This document shows positions 10,454 to 20,098 of a stretch of DNA of 64,000 nt, piece by piece (the first letter of the stretch is position 1; each line of letters begins with the position of its first letter). The notes below the pieces were generated by a model that had not been told where the DNA came from, made no database searches, and saw only the letters and a program-made list of their open reading frames with translations. The position numbers and the translations under genes are program-made. Origin of the DNA: Closterium sp. Naga37s-1 (taxonomy: Eukaryota > Streptophyta > Zygnematophyceae > Desmidiales > Closteriaceae); assembly GCA_947471745.1 (NCBI GenBank), contig CANJKZ010000723.1, positions 5,869,001-5,933,000 on the forward strand. Reading direction: 5' to 3'.

Positions 10454-11500
10454 ATGGCTCCAGAAGGAAAAGCTACTGCAGACTCGCCGGGCCCATTATC
10501 AGCAACGACTAATGCACCATCAGCGATGATCTCCGTCAGCGCCGCTGTCGTCGAGCAACTGGTCGCTCTTGAGAGTGGCTCTGTGAGCATCAATGGCTCT
10601 AGCTACGCAAGAGGAGTTGCTGGACTCCCTCTCCCTGGAGAAGACCGCCGCGTCGACTCCGAGAGGTCTTTCACCTTTAACAACCGTCAAGTTTCAGCTC
10701 CTGCACAAGTCAGTCCACAACGTGCGCATTCAGAAATAGTTGCTACCATGCAAACAAAGTTCGTCTTGACTTCAAAGCTGAAGACTTCAATTCCTTTTGA
10801 CGGCAAGGCTTTCTACACATGGAGCCTCGAATTTGAACTCCTCGCAACAACCGCTCAGATATAGATGTACTACGATGGAAGCTTACCTTTCCCATCGGAA
10901 GGAACCATCCAGGAGAAGCACCAATACTACCACGAATCTCTTATCGCGTACACCACTCTTCTCCAAAACCTCTCCCCCTCTAAGCAGCTTGGCATCCGCT
11001 CCTCCAAATCAGAGTGGGCACCCGCGCATGCATCTTGGGAACACCTGCGCAACTCATTCATGGCAACAAATCCAGTCACGATGATTCGCCTGCACAGCCA
11101 ACTCACAACGGTCAAAATACAACAAGGGGAGAAAGCGGGGCCGTATATTAACTGGTGCCGCGATCTGCGCAACCACATTAAGAAGTGCGGCGGAACCGTC
11201 CCTGACGACATGTTCATCTCGATGGTCCTCTCCAACCTCGGACCCGATTGGCGCCAGTGCCAGTCGTTGCTCCGCGCTCGAGCAACTATTTCGAGTCCGC
11301 CCTATGCGCCAAGCTTCTATCCGAGTAGAAGGAGATTGATATGTACAATGAGAAGAACAACAAGTGGGAGAAGTTAGTCTTCTTCATTGGAGCGACTGAA
11401 GGGGAGCAGCATGGAAAGAAGCGGACATTGTGCAAGTACTGCAAGAAGCCCGGCCACACCATCGACCGGTGCTACAAACAAAAGTCCACTGACGAGAGGC
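10454..11500 (+). pseudogene. gag of element F
   Basis: The start MAPEGKATADSP at 10454 is the first Met after the PBS. A capsid-type segment has LTSKLKTSIPFDGKAFYTWS and a WEHLRNSFMATNPVTMIRLH motif, with a YINWCRDLRNHIKKCG block near 11150. It ends in a CX2CX4HX4C zinc knuckle, CKYCKKPGHTIDRC, at 11431-11472. This is the UBN2-type gag usual in plant-like Copia elements. It is a fossil with a few breaks. Confidence 0.8.
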
Positions 11501-11934
11501 GCGACAACTCCTCCAGTCAACAGCCCTCGGCACCCTCGGCATCTCCTGCTGCAACAACCACCGTGTCGCCACCTTCCGTTGCGAGCACTTCACAAACTCC
11601 TGCGCGCATTGTGGTTAAGGACAAGGGCAAGGGATCGATTATGAGTTGCATGGCACGACGTCGGAGGGGCACCCGATGCTATGACAGCAGGGAATACCCA
11701 CCGATCGCGCGCATCAATCCCATGACGCCCAGCCCGAACAACGACCCTACAATCCACAGTTGGATCGATCGCCTAACAAACATCCCACCTGATTTTGAGC
11801 TGCCTCCACCAACTCTGGAGTCTCCTCCCAGCATTTCTGTGAGACGGTACATCGATCTCTCGCCGTACACTGGAGACTTTGACTGCATCGTCATTCCGAA
11901 AATCATCGGAATCACGCGACGGAACCGCAAGAGC

Positions 11935-12300
11935 ATCAACACCTGGTACCTCGACAACTGCTGCGGACAACACATGGTGGGATCACCGACGTTCATTAGT
12001 AACTGAAGGCACATGCGACAGCCATGCGAAATTACTGTCGCCAACAACAGTCGTCTCAAGGCTTACAACATCAGGGAAATTTGCCTCGAGGCCGAAGATA
12101 CTCACTTTACAATCCACATCGGCGACGTACTAGTCGTTCCCAATCTGCAGTACAACCTGCTATCTTCGGCACAACTCATGAGGTCCGGAGTCGATATTCG
12201 CAACAACTGCAAAGACAAGACCTTCGAACTTTATTATTAAAGCACTTACACCTGCAAGGCTGACGATGATGACGGGGTCTTCGTCTTAAACTTCTCGGCT
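11935..12300 (+). pseudogene. protease-like region of element F
   Basis: It reads NTWYLDNCCGQHM at the position of the Copia aspartic-protease active site. VLVVPNLQYNLLSSAQLM follows, the standard motif at the end of the Copia protease region (VPxLxxNLLSVxQL). Order and spacing relative to the upstream zinc knuckle fit. Broken. Confidence 0.7.
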
Positions 12301-12351
12301 CAAGGCACCACTGGCGATTCTGAATGAACACTTCTTCTGAAGACAACTCCC

Positions 12352-12870
12352 ATGGAGCCATTGACTTGGTCACACCCCGAGGAAATGGATCTTGAACGGC
12401 CCGCTTCTGATGGTCTTCTACGACTGCGCGCCGTCCCAACTACCTCAACCTCCAATCCTGGTGATACTGAACCTGCAACAATGGAAGAGGAAGAGGATAG
12501 TGGCAAGTTAGTACCTGCAGAACAGGACGTCAAAGGACGCGGAACAATTCCGGCAACCAGAACTGGCTGGGGGGATCCCGGCCCTGCATTCGGCCCGTGG
12601 GGAGAAATTCTAACACCCGAAGAAGCAGCCGCGAGTGGATGGGTTGCCACCCAGACAACAGAAGAAGGCGGCGCAGCTGACGTAACAGAAGCAGGCGCTA
12701 CCACTGGAGGTGGCTGGGGAGCTTCAACGACCAAAGGAGGTTGGGGCTGGGGACAACCAAATCCCCCTTATTCCGAAGCTCCGGCACTGCCTCCTGCGAA
12801 CGTTGCGGCAGTCGACCCGTACTGGGCAACTCGCGGTACCAGCTGGGGCGGACCTCCTCTTCCAGACTAG
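12352..12870 (+). pseudogene. GW/WG-rich acidic segment between protease and integrase of F
   Basis: A 172-residue open stretch, acidic in its first half, with tryptophans nearly always next to glycine: TGWGDP, PWGE, SGWV, GGWGAST, GGWGWGQP and TSWGG. No catalytic motif is visible. It lies where Copia elements usually go straight from protease to GAG-pre-integrase, so it looks like an extra domain or expanded linker. WG/GW clusters are known Argonaute-binding hooks in NRPE1, SPT5L and GW182 proteins. A link here is only inference. Confidence 0.5.
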
Positions 12871-13259
12871 TATGCTTACGAGAGGAGTCAGAGGAAATGA
12901 CTTACGAGTTCGGAGGAGCAGAGGAATTACCCGAACCTACCGAGGAAGCGCCATCGCTGGAACAAGGACCTCAATCAATCTCGATCACTGGCGAGCCTCT
13001 ACCATCGTGTCCTTATGGAAGGTCTTCGCACCTCTGAGTGGCCTGAAGCAGCATCTTTTCCGCAACCGCTTGTGACGGTTGACGCAGTTCACTCTGCAAG
13101 ATGACATCGCCAAAGTTCCAAAGGAGGTCCTGGAGCACCTCTCCGTCCGAGCCTTTGCAGCAGACGCCGATGCCGCCGTCAATAAGGAACCTAAAAATGT
13201 GCAGAACGACAAAGCCGAAAGAAACAAATACTACTAGAAGACCATCGGTTATCACGCGG

Positions 13260-14100
13260 AACCAGAAACATGGCATCAGCGACTCGAACATGCCTCACAT
13301 GTCACGCTCAAGAATTCTCTCAAGGCTGGTGTCTTCGACAATGACACACTGCTCCTTCCTCGAGGAGGCTCTCTCACAGCAGAATCTGCTAACCCGCCGT
13401 GTGCCATGTGCCCTGCGTCACTCACCGATAAACCCTTTCCCGACTTACTCCACGGGTACGAACGCTACAAGCCGCTCGATAAAGTCTACAACGACTTCAT
13501 GGTTCTCAGTCAAGAAGGGCTCGATGGCGATTACTACACGCTCACCTTCATCGACGCATGTATACGCTACGTCTGGGCCATCAACACCGACTGCCACTCC
13601 CTTGCTTTTGAGTGCTTCGTGGCATGGATGAAGCGGGCTGAACGTCAATCTGGACTGAAGCTGAAAAGCTACCAGACATACGGTGGTTTGGAGTTCTTCT
13701 CAAATGAGTCCAGGGAACTCTTCAAGCAGAAGGGGATTGAGCACCTGGTGTCCGTGCCCTACGCCCACGAGCAGCAAGGATTAGCAGAACGGACAAACAA
13801 GAGCCTCGCTACAAGGATGAGGGCCCTGATGAAGCAGTCGGCCATCCCAACCAAGTATTGGCCATTTGTGATGAACCATGCTGTTCTGCTGCACAACTTG
13901 CTGTCCTCCCGAAGCCTCGAGAACAACAACTCTCCGTACAGGGCTTGGACGGGCGAAAGAGCAGACACGTGTTACTCCGAGTGTTCAGCTGCATGGTACA
14001 GTGCAGGCCGCAGACAGCAAGAACCGGAAAATTTGCTGACTAGGCACGCTGAGGAATCCACCTCGGGATCGAAAGGAATACATGGCGTGGATTGTGCTGG
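13260..14100 (+). pseudogene. integrase of element F
   Basis: The GAG-pre-integrase zinc-binding part has ETWHQRLEHASHVTLKN and CAMCPASL. The catalytic core includes FMVLSQEGLDGDYYTLTFID, WAINTDCHSLAFECF, a GGLEFFSNESRELF block and VPYAHEQQGLAERTNKSL, the last giving the E of the DDE triad. KYWPFVMNHAVLLHNLL and SPYRAWTGER are the conserved C-terminal motifs. A fossil with a few breaks. Confidence 0.8.
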
Positions 14101-14411
14101 ACTATGCGACAGACGAAGTGACGAAATCACGTGACTGCATCTTCTACGAGAAGCTGACTCTAGCCCTGTTCAAGGAACACCGCGAAGCTGACAAGGCACC
14201 AGAAAGGGTTTTTGAGGGGCACCCTAGCTTCGCCACGTCACATGATGAAGCAAACGTGGCGGAAGATGCTGATGCAGCAGACAACACGCCAACAGACCCA
14301 TATCCCAACATCCCCCTTACAAGCCCGCTCCAGACTCCGACATTTATACATGTTTATCAAACCGATCCCGACGATACAACTCGCGGCCCACAACTACAAC
14401 AGTGAATCTCC

Positions 14412-15003
14412 GGATGCCGAGTTACCACCACCAAACACCTCGCAGGACACCTTCCGTCTCGGCAACGACAGCGACGACGACGTCGTCGAAGTAACCAGCT
14501 TCCACGACTACGATCGCCTCCACTACGAAAAGACCAACGAAACTGGTCTCCGTATCCTCAGGCTCGCAGTTGCTGTTCGCCACTCCTCCCCCAAGGAACC
14601 TACCACTGTTCACCAAGCCCTGTCTGGCCCCAATAGTGAGAAATGGAAGGCAGCTATGGCTGCACAAGTCGCGGCGCTGAAGTGCCGCGGAACGTGGAAG
14701 CTGGTTTCACGATCATCAGCCAAGGGGAGAAAAATTCTCAGCGGTAAATGGGTTTTCTGCATTAAAACACGTACAGACGGCTCCATCGACAAGTATAAGG
14801 CAAGATGGGTGGTGCATGGCTTTGAGAAAACTCACATGGTGGACTTCGACCTCACCTATGCGCCCGTCGAAAGACACATGCGCATCCTCATTTGCATCGC
14901 AGCCGTTAAGTAGCGTCCGCTCTGCCAAATCGACGTCAGCAGTGCATTCATGTACGCTCCCGTCAACGCCATCATCTTCGTCGAGCAGCCGCATGCCTTC
15001 GAG
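14412..15003 (+). pseudogene. N-terminal RT part of element F
   Basis: It carries KWKAAMAAQVAALKCRGTWK, GKWVFCIKTRTDGSIDKYK, ARWVVHGFEKTHMVDF and TYAPVERHMRI, the opening motifs of Copia RT (RVT_2), then a VEQPHAFED motif. Sequence of element D begins right after this. The rest of RT and RNase H are not in the window. Confidence 0.8.
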
Positions 15004-15179
15004 GATAGGCTTGAGTACGGTACACGTAACCTGGTTCGGTGCTATAACGATAATATAGAAATCCACCTAACCTAGGAAATCAAGCATAGCTATGCATGAT
15101 AAATAAAACCCAAGCTAGTAATAGCATAATAAAGTTTAGGCAAGCTAGCAAAGCCAGCATAAGTCGTCGTACTGTCACA
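15003..15179 (-). repeat. partial 3' LTR of chromovirus D
   Basis: About 177 bp match the right-hand half of the LTR at 41556-41924 (shared TAGGCTTGAGTA, CACGTAACCTGG and TGCATGATAAATAAAACCC), ending ACTGTCACA. The minus-strand polypurine tract begins at 15180. Confidence 0.85.
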
Positions 15180-15189
15180 TATCCCCCCC

Positions 15190-16520
15190 TCAAAGCTGGG
15201 TGGCGTGACATACACCCTGCTTGACAAGATAGTCCTTGAGAGCACGGCGTGCGTTGCCCATATCAGCTTCTGCAACCCAACTGTCCTCAGTGGGGTCATA
15301 TCCCTTCTAGGGTATCAGGAACTCAAGGGTCATGCCGCCGCAGTGCCGATGAGTGAAAACGCGCTCCACTTCGTACTCTGGTTCATACTGGATGAGAACA
15401 GGTGGTGGTGGCGGTAGCTGCCGTCCCTGGAACTGTTGGTTGGGGTCCTTGAAGGGATTCAATAGCTGAACATGGAAAGCATTATGAAGCTTCCACGTAG
15501 TAGGTAAGCGCAAGCGGAATGTTGCTGCTGTCACCTGTGCCTCAACGTGAAAAGGACCACAGAAGTGAGGCCGGAGCTTGGATGGTAGGTGAGACAGGTT
15601 CATGTTGCGCATGTCGAGAAGCACCTGATCTCTGATGACTACGGTGTGATCACGTCGCTGGCGATCGGCATACTGCTTCTGGAAGTTCTGCATCGTGGTG
15701 AGGCATCGCTGACACTTCTCCCATAGCTGTTGCATGGCGGTGATAAAGTCATGTGTGGCTTGGACGTGTGCCAGTGTGGTGGGCTGCTGTGGTGTAAGTG
15801 GTTCGCGTCCGTAATAGAGGAAGAAAGGAGTTTTCCCTGTGGCCGCATGTGACACGTTGTTGTAAGCGAACTCTAGGGTCGATAACTATGTGTCCCAATA
15901 GCTGACTTCGTCTTTGCAAGTTGTGCGCAGTAACGGTTCAACCACCTGATTGAGTCGCTCTATCTGTCTGTCAGTCTGGAGGTGGTATGCTGAAGACATT
16001 GCCAGCTTTCTCCCTAACAGTCCCATGAGATCCTTCCAGAACTTACTTGTGAACTTGGGATCTTTGTCTGAGATGAGCGTAGTGGGGATGCCGTGGATGG
16101 TGATGATGCGGTTGAAGAAGAGGTGGGCACATGCTTAAGCTGTAGCTGTGGCGTTGGTCGAGATGAAGTGACCCATTTTGGAGAACTTATCGATCACTAC
16201 GAGGATGGTGTCATGCCCTCGTGAGGTCGAAGGAAGTCCCGTGATGAAGTCGAGGCTAACGACGTGCCATGGCTGCTCCGGTACGGGTAGAGGCTGAAGT
16301 AACCCTGCTTTTTCTGCTTGGTGCTCTTCATCCGCTGGCACGTGTCGCACGAGTTGACGAACTGCTGCACGTCTGCTGCCATCCTGGGCCAGTAGTAATA
16401 CTTTGCTATCCCTGCTAATGTCTTGTTGCTCCCAAAATTTCCCGCGTATGGTACGTCGTGAAACTCCTCCAGTAGAATCTGCTGTAGCGGGGCATAGTTC
16501 GGTACCCATATCTTTCCTGC
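15190..16520 (-). pseudogene. integrase and chromodomain of D
   Basis: The zinc-binding and core part (16135-16509) shows [31 protein letters not shown] and [15 protein letters not shown]. The C-terminal part (15307-15855) shows KTPFFLYYGREPLTP, VLLDMRNMNL, SKLRPHFCGPFHVEAQV and AFHVQLLNPF. The stretch PEYEVERVF, then KGYDPTEDSWVAEADM and ARRALKDYL, is a chromodomain fused after integrase. In chromoviruses this domain directs insertion toward particular chromatin. E begins at 16683. A fossil with a few breaks. Confidence 0.85.
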
Positions 16521-16682
16521 GCCCTTCCTTACAGCTAAGTCTTTTTCCTACTGTAACAGCTTCTTAGTCTGTGTTGTAGTAATCTATGCGTCCACGGAGT
16601 ACCCATGTTGGAATAGACCCTTGAGCAGAGGGTTCATCCCATCGAGCTAGATGCCTGTTACATGTTCGGGGCGGCTCAACGC

Positions 16683-16816
16683 TGTGAAAAGGAGAACGCG
16701 AATGAATGAACTATGAATGAAGTGAGTACATATAGGAAACCCTAATTGGGTTGTACCCCCTATGGGATACCCCACTATAGCCTACACAACAGCATAAGCT
16801 ATATAATGTTCTGACA
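16683..16816 (-). repeat. 3' LTR of E
   Basis: 134 bp, TGTGAAAAGG...GTTCTGACA on the plus strand, identical by eye to 19960-20093. TSD AACGC precedes it. Confidence 0.92.
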
Positions 16817-17023
16817 CACCCCCATAGGCAAAGTGGGGGAGAACAAGGGGTCACAAGACCAGTCACGCAAAGCACAGCAAGCTCAGGGTGGATCACAAAG
16901 TCACCACACAGTCCGAGCACAACGACAAGGCCACAAGGCCAGTTCACATGCAGGAGGACACACATATATATATAGAGCTAGACAAGCAAGAGCAGGTATA
17001 TATATGTGACAGTACAAGCAAGG
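16817..17023 (-). other. 3' untranslated region of E with twin mini-hairpins
   Basis: Non-coding block between the end of pol and the LTR. It has GGTCACAAGACC at 16849-16860 and GGCCACAAGGCC at 16929-16940, each a 4-bp stem around a 4-base loop, with a conserved AGCTCAGGGTGGATCACAA motif between them. The same layout recurs in B, C, J and N. Confidence 0.7.
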
Positions 17024-19846
17024 TCAAGAGGAGAGCAAGTGAGGCAAGACAGGTACAAGACCCAACTGAGTGCAGAAGCGCTGATGGTCACAAGGCGCAA
17101 GTGCCTTGGTGAACACATCAGCAGTGTTGGCCTCAGAGGCCACGTACGCAAGTCGCAACTGACCACGCTGCTGCAGCTCACGAGCAAGAAAGTAACGGAG
17201 AGCAATGTGCTTCGTTCTGTGCTCCAAGCGCTGCTCTCGACACAAGGCCAGCATGGCCTTGTTGTCTACGTACGGCACTGGAGGAGAACGAGGCTGCTCT
17301 CCAAGGTCAGTCAGCAGGTAGGTGAGCCAGCGAAGCTCCTGTGCAGCCATGGCCCCGGCGTAGATCTCAGCCTCACAACTGGAGCCGAGAACAGAGGACG
17401 AGCGAGTAGCCCGCCACGAGACAGAGCCGGAACCAAGACTGAAGGTGTAACCCTGCGACGACCGCTGCGTAGCCTGGTCGTCAGCCCAAGAAGCGTCCGC
17501 GTGCCCAGTGAGGACCACTGGACTCCGCCCTCCAAGCACTAGCCCCATGCCCGACGTACTGCACAAGTAGCGCAACACCCTCTTCGCTGCAGCCATGTGC
17601 TCTGGTCGGTGTCTCCCAGGAGCAACATAGCGTGCAAGAATGCTAAGAGGGTATGCAAGGTCAGGTCGTGTGCAGGTCATCAGGTACATGAGGCAGCCAA
17701 CAAGCTCTGGGTACGGGCCACTCGACTCTACGGACTCATCCGAAGGCAGAGCTGAGAGCGAGTGGCGAGTAGACAGAGGAGTGGCCTGAGGCGAGGAGTA
17801 CGTGAAGCCGAAGCGCTGAAGGACCTGCTGCACCATGTGTGACTGAGTCAAGGTAATGGTGCGGCGTGCTCTGTCCCGAGTGATCTGCAAGCCAAGGTAG
17901 CTGCGCAGTTCACCCAGGTCTGTGCACGTGTGTCTCTTCTGCAGCTCGGACTTCACGTAGGCTAGTCCAGCAGTGTCAGCTGTGGCAAAGACCAAGTCGT
18001 CGACGTACACGAGGATGTAGAACGGCGGCAAAGAAGTGTCGGTGCGCAGAAACAACGACGGGTCAGCAGTAGAGGGAGCAAACCCAAGAGCCGCAAGCGT
18101 AGTCCTCAGTGTGTCGTGCCACTCACGCGGTGCCTGGCGGAGACCGTAGACTGGCCGTCGGAGGCTCCACTGGGTGCCAGGAGGGAAAGTCCCAGTGAAG
18201 CCAGGTGGACGGCGCAGCCAGATCTCCTCGTGCAGGCTACCCTGCAAGAAAGCAGTGCTGAAGTCAAGAGAGTGGAGCTCGTAGTCGCGCTGAGCGGCTA
18301 TGTGAAGCAGCACCCGAAGAGTGGTCATCTTCGGGGTGGGAGAGAAGGTCTGAAAGTAGTCAACTCCCTGCCGCTGACTGAAGCCACGAGCGACGTACCG
18401 CGCCTTGAAGACAGGTGGAGAGCCCGGCGGCCGCTTCACCCTGAAGATCCACATGCCACTGACGATGTTCGCCCCAGGAGGGGGCACCGCGTCAACGTAG
18501 GTGCCTGTGGACTTCCAGGACGCCATCTCTGCATCCATAGCTGCCTGCCACTGAGAGGAGTAGGGACCCTCTACGGCCTCCGCGTAAGAGCGCGGAGTCG
18601 GGATGTCTAGTGCATCCGGGTCTCCCTCAGGGGCAAGTAGTACGGACGCGAGATGAGGTGAAGCAGCAGCCAGACACTGGAACTCCTCCTGCCTGTCCTC
18701 AAGGACGTCCGTGCCAAGAGCACACTCACCCCCGACGGACGGAGGACAGACAGACGCAGACTCAGCAACAAGACCGGCAGCGTAGTCTAGACGACAGCGA
18801 GCAGCAAAGTCGACGAGCTCAGCAACAAGCGCAGACGCAGCAGTGGACTCAAAAGAGGGGTCAGTGACGACAGTAGCAAGGAGACGTGTGACAGTAGGAC
18901 TAGCAGCACGAAGAGAGTCGGACTCTGGGTCGGTAAGTGCAGGAAGGGAGGACTCAGGAGGAGAAGGCAAAGGGGCACGCAGAGGAGCAGTGGACGGACG
19001 CAAAGACATCCGGTGCGTGCCAGGGACAGGAGGAGGACGCTGACGCGAACCGCGACCACTAGCGCGAGCAGCACGAACAGGCGACGCAGGACGAGACGCA
19101 GGCTCACGACGCTCAGCAAGACCTCCAGTGGGACCAGTGTAAGGAGAGGGAGCAGGAAGTGGGGAGGCGGGCTCTAACTGGGACTGTGACTGAACAGGCG
19201 GTGGACACGCTGCAGGAGGAGAAAGACCAAGAACCTGCTGTAGGAGTGGAACGAAGTACGGCCGAGGCCGCGCGGCGACTCCAGACACAGCAGGGACAGC
19301 ACCCTCAGCAGCAGCACCAGCGCCAACAGCACCTCCAGCGGTCGTAGGCGGCGGGGCCGGTGAGGATAGGCGGCGGGGCCGGTACCGTAGGCGGCGGGGC
19401 CGCGAAGTGGGGCGGCGGGGCCGCGTAGGTGAGGGCGGCGGGGCCGCGAAGTAAGGGCGGCGGGGCCGCGACGTGAGGGCGGCGGGGCCGCGAAGGTGAG
19501 GGCGGCGGGGCCGCGTAGGCAAGGGCGGCGAGGCCGCGACGTGAGGGCGGTGGGGCCGCGACGTGAGGGCGGCGGGGCCGCGTAGGTGAGGGCGGCGGGG
19601 CCGCGTAGGAAAGGGCGGTGGGGCCGCGACGTGAGGGCGGCGGGGCCGCGACGTGAGGGCGGCGGGGCCGCGACTTAAGGGCGGCGGGGCCGCGTAGGTG
19701 AGGGCGGCGGGGCCGCGACGTGAGGGCGGCGGGGTCGCGACGTGAGGGCGGCGGGGCCGCGTAGGTGAGGGCGGCGGGGCCGCGACGTGAGGGCGGCTGG
19801 GCCGCGACGTAAGGGCGGCAGGCTCGCGTAGGTAAGGGCGGCGCAA
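17024..19846 (-). CDS. 940-residue Copia RT-RNase H frame of E
   Basis: A single open frame from a Met inside the leader repeat to the normal Copia pol end (DHQRFCTQLGL). Residues 1 to about 170 are Arg/Pro/Ala-rich translation of the tandem repeat. Then come a linker with RPRPYFVPLL, the RT domain (QWQAAMDAEMASWKSTGTY, VKRPPGSPPVFKARYVARGF, YVDD at about residues 614-617, LGLQITRDRARRTI) and RNase H (HADASWADD, SSCEAEIYAGAMAAQELRW, RTKHIALRYFLARELQ). Both catalytic regions look conserved. The true start is uncertain because the repeat is open by chance in this frame. No protease is present to process the product. Confidence 0.8.
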   Translation of the reverse strand: MRRPYLREPAALTSRPSRPHVAAPPPSPTRPRRPHVATPPPSRRGPAALTYAAPPPLSRGPAALTSRPRRPHVAAPPPFPTRPRRPHLRGPAALTSRPHRPHVAASPPLPTRPRRPHLRGPAALTSRPRRPYFAAPPPSPTRPRRPTSRPRRLRYRPRRLSSPAPPPTTAGGAVGAGAAAEGAVPAVSGVAARPRPYFVPLLQQVLGLSPPAACPPPVQSQSQLEPASPLPAPSPYTGPTGGLAERREPASRPASPVRAARASGRGSRQRPPPVPGTHRMSLRPSTAPLRAPLPSPPESSLPALTDPESDSLRAASPTVTRLLATVVTDPSFESTAASALVAELVDFAARCRLDYAAGLVAESASVCPPSVGGECALGTDVLEDRQEEFQCLAAASPHLASVLLAPEGDPDALDIPTPRSYAEAVEGPYSSQWQAAMDAEMASWKSTGTYVDAVPPPGANIVSGMWIFRVKRPPGSPPVFKARYVARGFSQRQGVDYFQTFSPTPKMTTLRVLLHIAAQRDYELHSLDFSTAFLQGSLHEEIWLRRPPGFTGTFPPGTQWSLRRPVYGLRQAPREWHDTLRTTLAALGFAPSTADPSLFLRTDTSLPPFYILVYVDDLVFATADTAGLAYVKSELQKRHTCTDLGELRSYLGLQITRDRARRTITLTQSHMVQQVLQRFGFTYSSPQATPLSTRHSLSALPSDESVESSGPYPELVGCLMYLMTCTRPDLAYPLSILARYVAPGRHRPEHMAAAKRVLRYLCSTSGMGLVLGGRSPVVLTGHADASWADDQATQRSSQGYTFSLGSGSVSWRATRSSSVLGSSCEAEIYAGAMAAQELRWLTYLLTDLGEQPRSPPVPYVDNKAMLALCREQRLEHRTKHIALRYFLARELQQRGQLRLAYVASEANTADVFTKALAPCDHQRFCTQLGLVPVLPHLLSS
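19332..19846 (-). repeat. 22/23-bp GC-rich tandem array in E leader
   Basis: About 22 units share the core GGCGGCGGGGCCGCG followed by variable 7- or 8-base spacers (ACGTGAG, TAGGTGAG, AAGTAAG and similar). Mixed 22- and 23-bp units shift the reading phase from unit to unit, yet one minus-strand frame stays open throughout. Confidence 0.85.
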
Positions 19847-19959
19847 CGGGCCGCTAGGGGCGACACGGAGGGTCGCTAAAAAAAAAGGAAAGCGCGCCTC
19901 GGGGCGCGCTTCGGTGGGCCCTAGAAACAGTCCCTAGGAGGGGACCTGCTCTGATTCCA

Positions 19960-20093
19960 TGTGAAAAGGAGAACGCGAATGAATGAACTATGAATGAAGT
20001 GAGTACATATAGGAAACCCTAATTGGGTTGTACCCCCTATGGGATACCCCACTATAGCCTACACAACAGCATAAGCTATATAATGTTCTGACA
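19960..20093 (-). repeat. 5' LTR of E
   Basis: 134 bp, identical by eye to 16683-16816. The PBS complement CTGCTCTGATTCCA lies directly to its left, and TSD AACGC follows at 20094-20098. Confidence 0.92.
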
Positions 20094-20098
20094 AACGC

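Larger units (their letters stand above)
9895..15003 (+). mobile_element. Copia element F (long-LTR lineage)
   Basis: A plus-strand Copia element of a different lineage from its neighbours. Parts in order: 5' LTR 9895-10348, PBS (TGGTATGAGAGC at about 10352), gag (10454-11500) with a classical zinc knuckle at 11431-11472, a protease-like segment (11935-12240), an unusual GW/WG-rich segment (12352-12870), integrase (13260-14100) and the N-terminal part of RT (14412-15003). It ends abruptly against the LTR of D. A second, partial LTR of the family lies at 50235-50476 and may be its 3' LTR. Broken, with about six or more breaks. AT content is higher than in the short-LTR families. Confidence 0.85.
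16683..20093 (-). mobile_element. young short Copia element E
   Basis: A complete LTR-to-LTR unit of 3.4 kb inserted in D between RNase H and integrase. TSD AACGC lies at 16678-16682 and 20094-20098. By eye, the two 134-bp LTRs are identical, so this is the youngest dated insertion in the window. The PBS (TGGAATCAGAGCAGG, minus strand) abuts the right LTR. The polypurine tract GCCTATGGGGGTG abuts the left LTR. Internally it holds a GC-rich repeat and a single 940-codon frame containing RT and RNase H. Gag, protease and integrase are absent, so it cannot be autonomous. What is there looks uninterrupted. Confidence 0.92.

Noticed and set aside
12013-12263. LINE or DNA transposon signals between F protease and integrase
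   Set aside because: No endonuclease, transposase or terminal inverted repeat motif is visible. The sequence continues the Copia order.
18116-19347. Plus-strand open frames opposite the E pol frame
   Set aside because: They lie antisense to a clear RT-RNase H frame and show no motif of their own.
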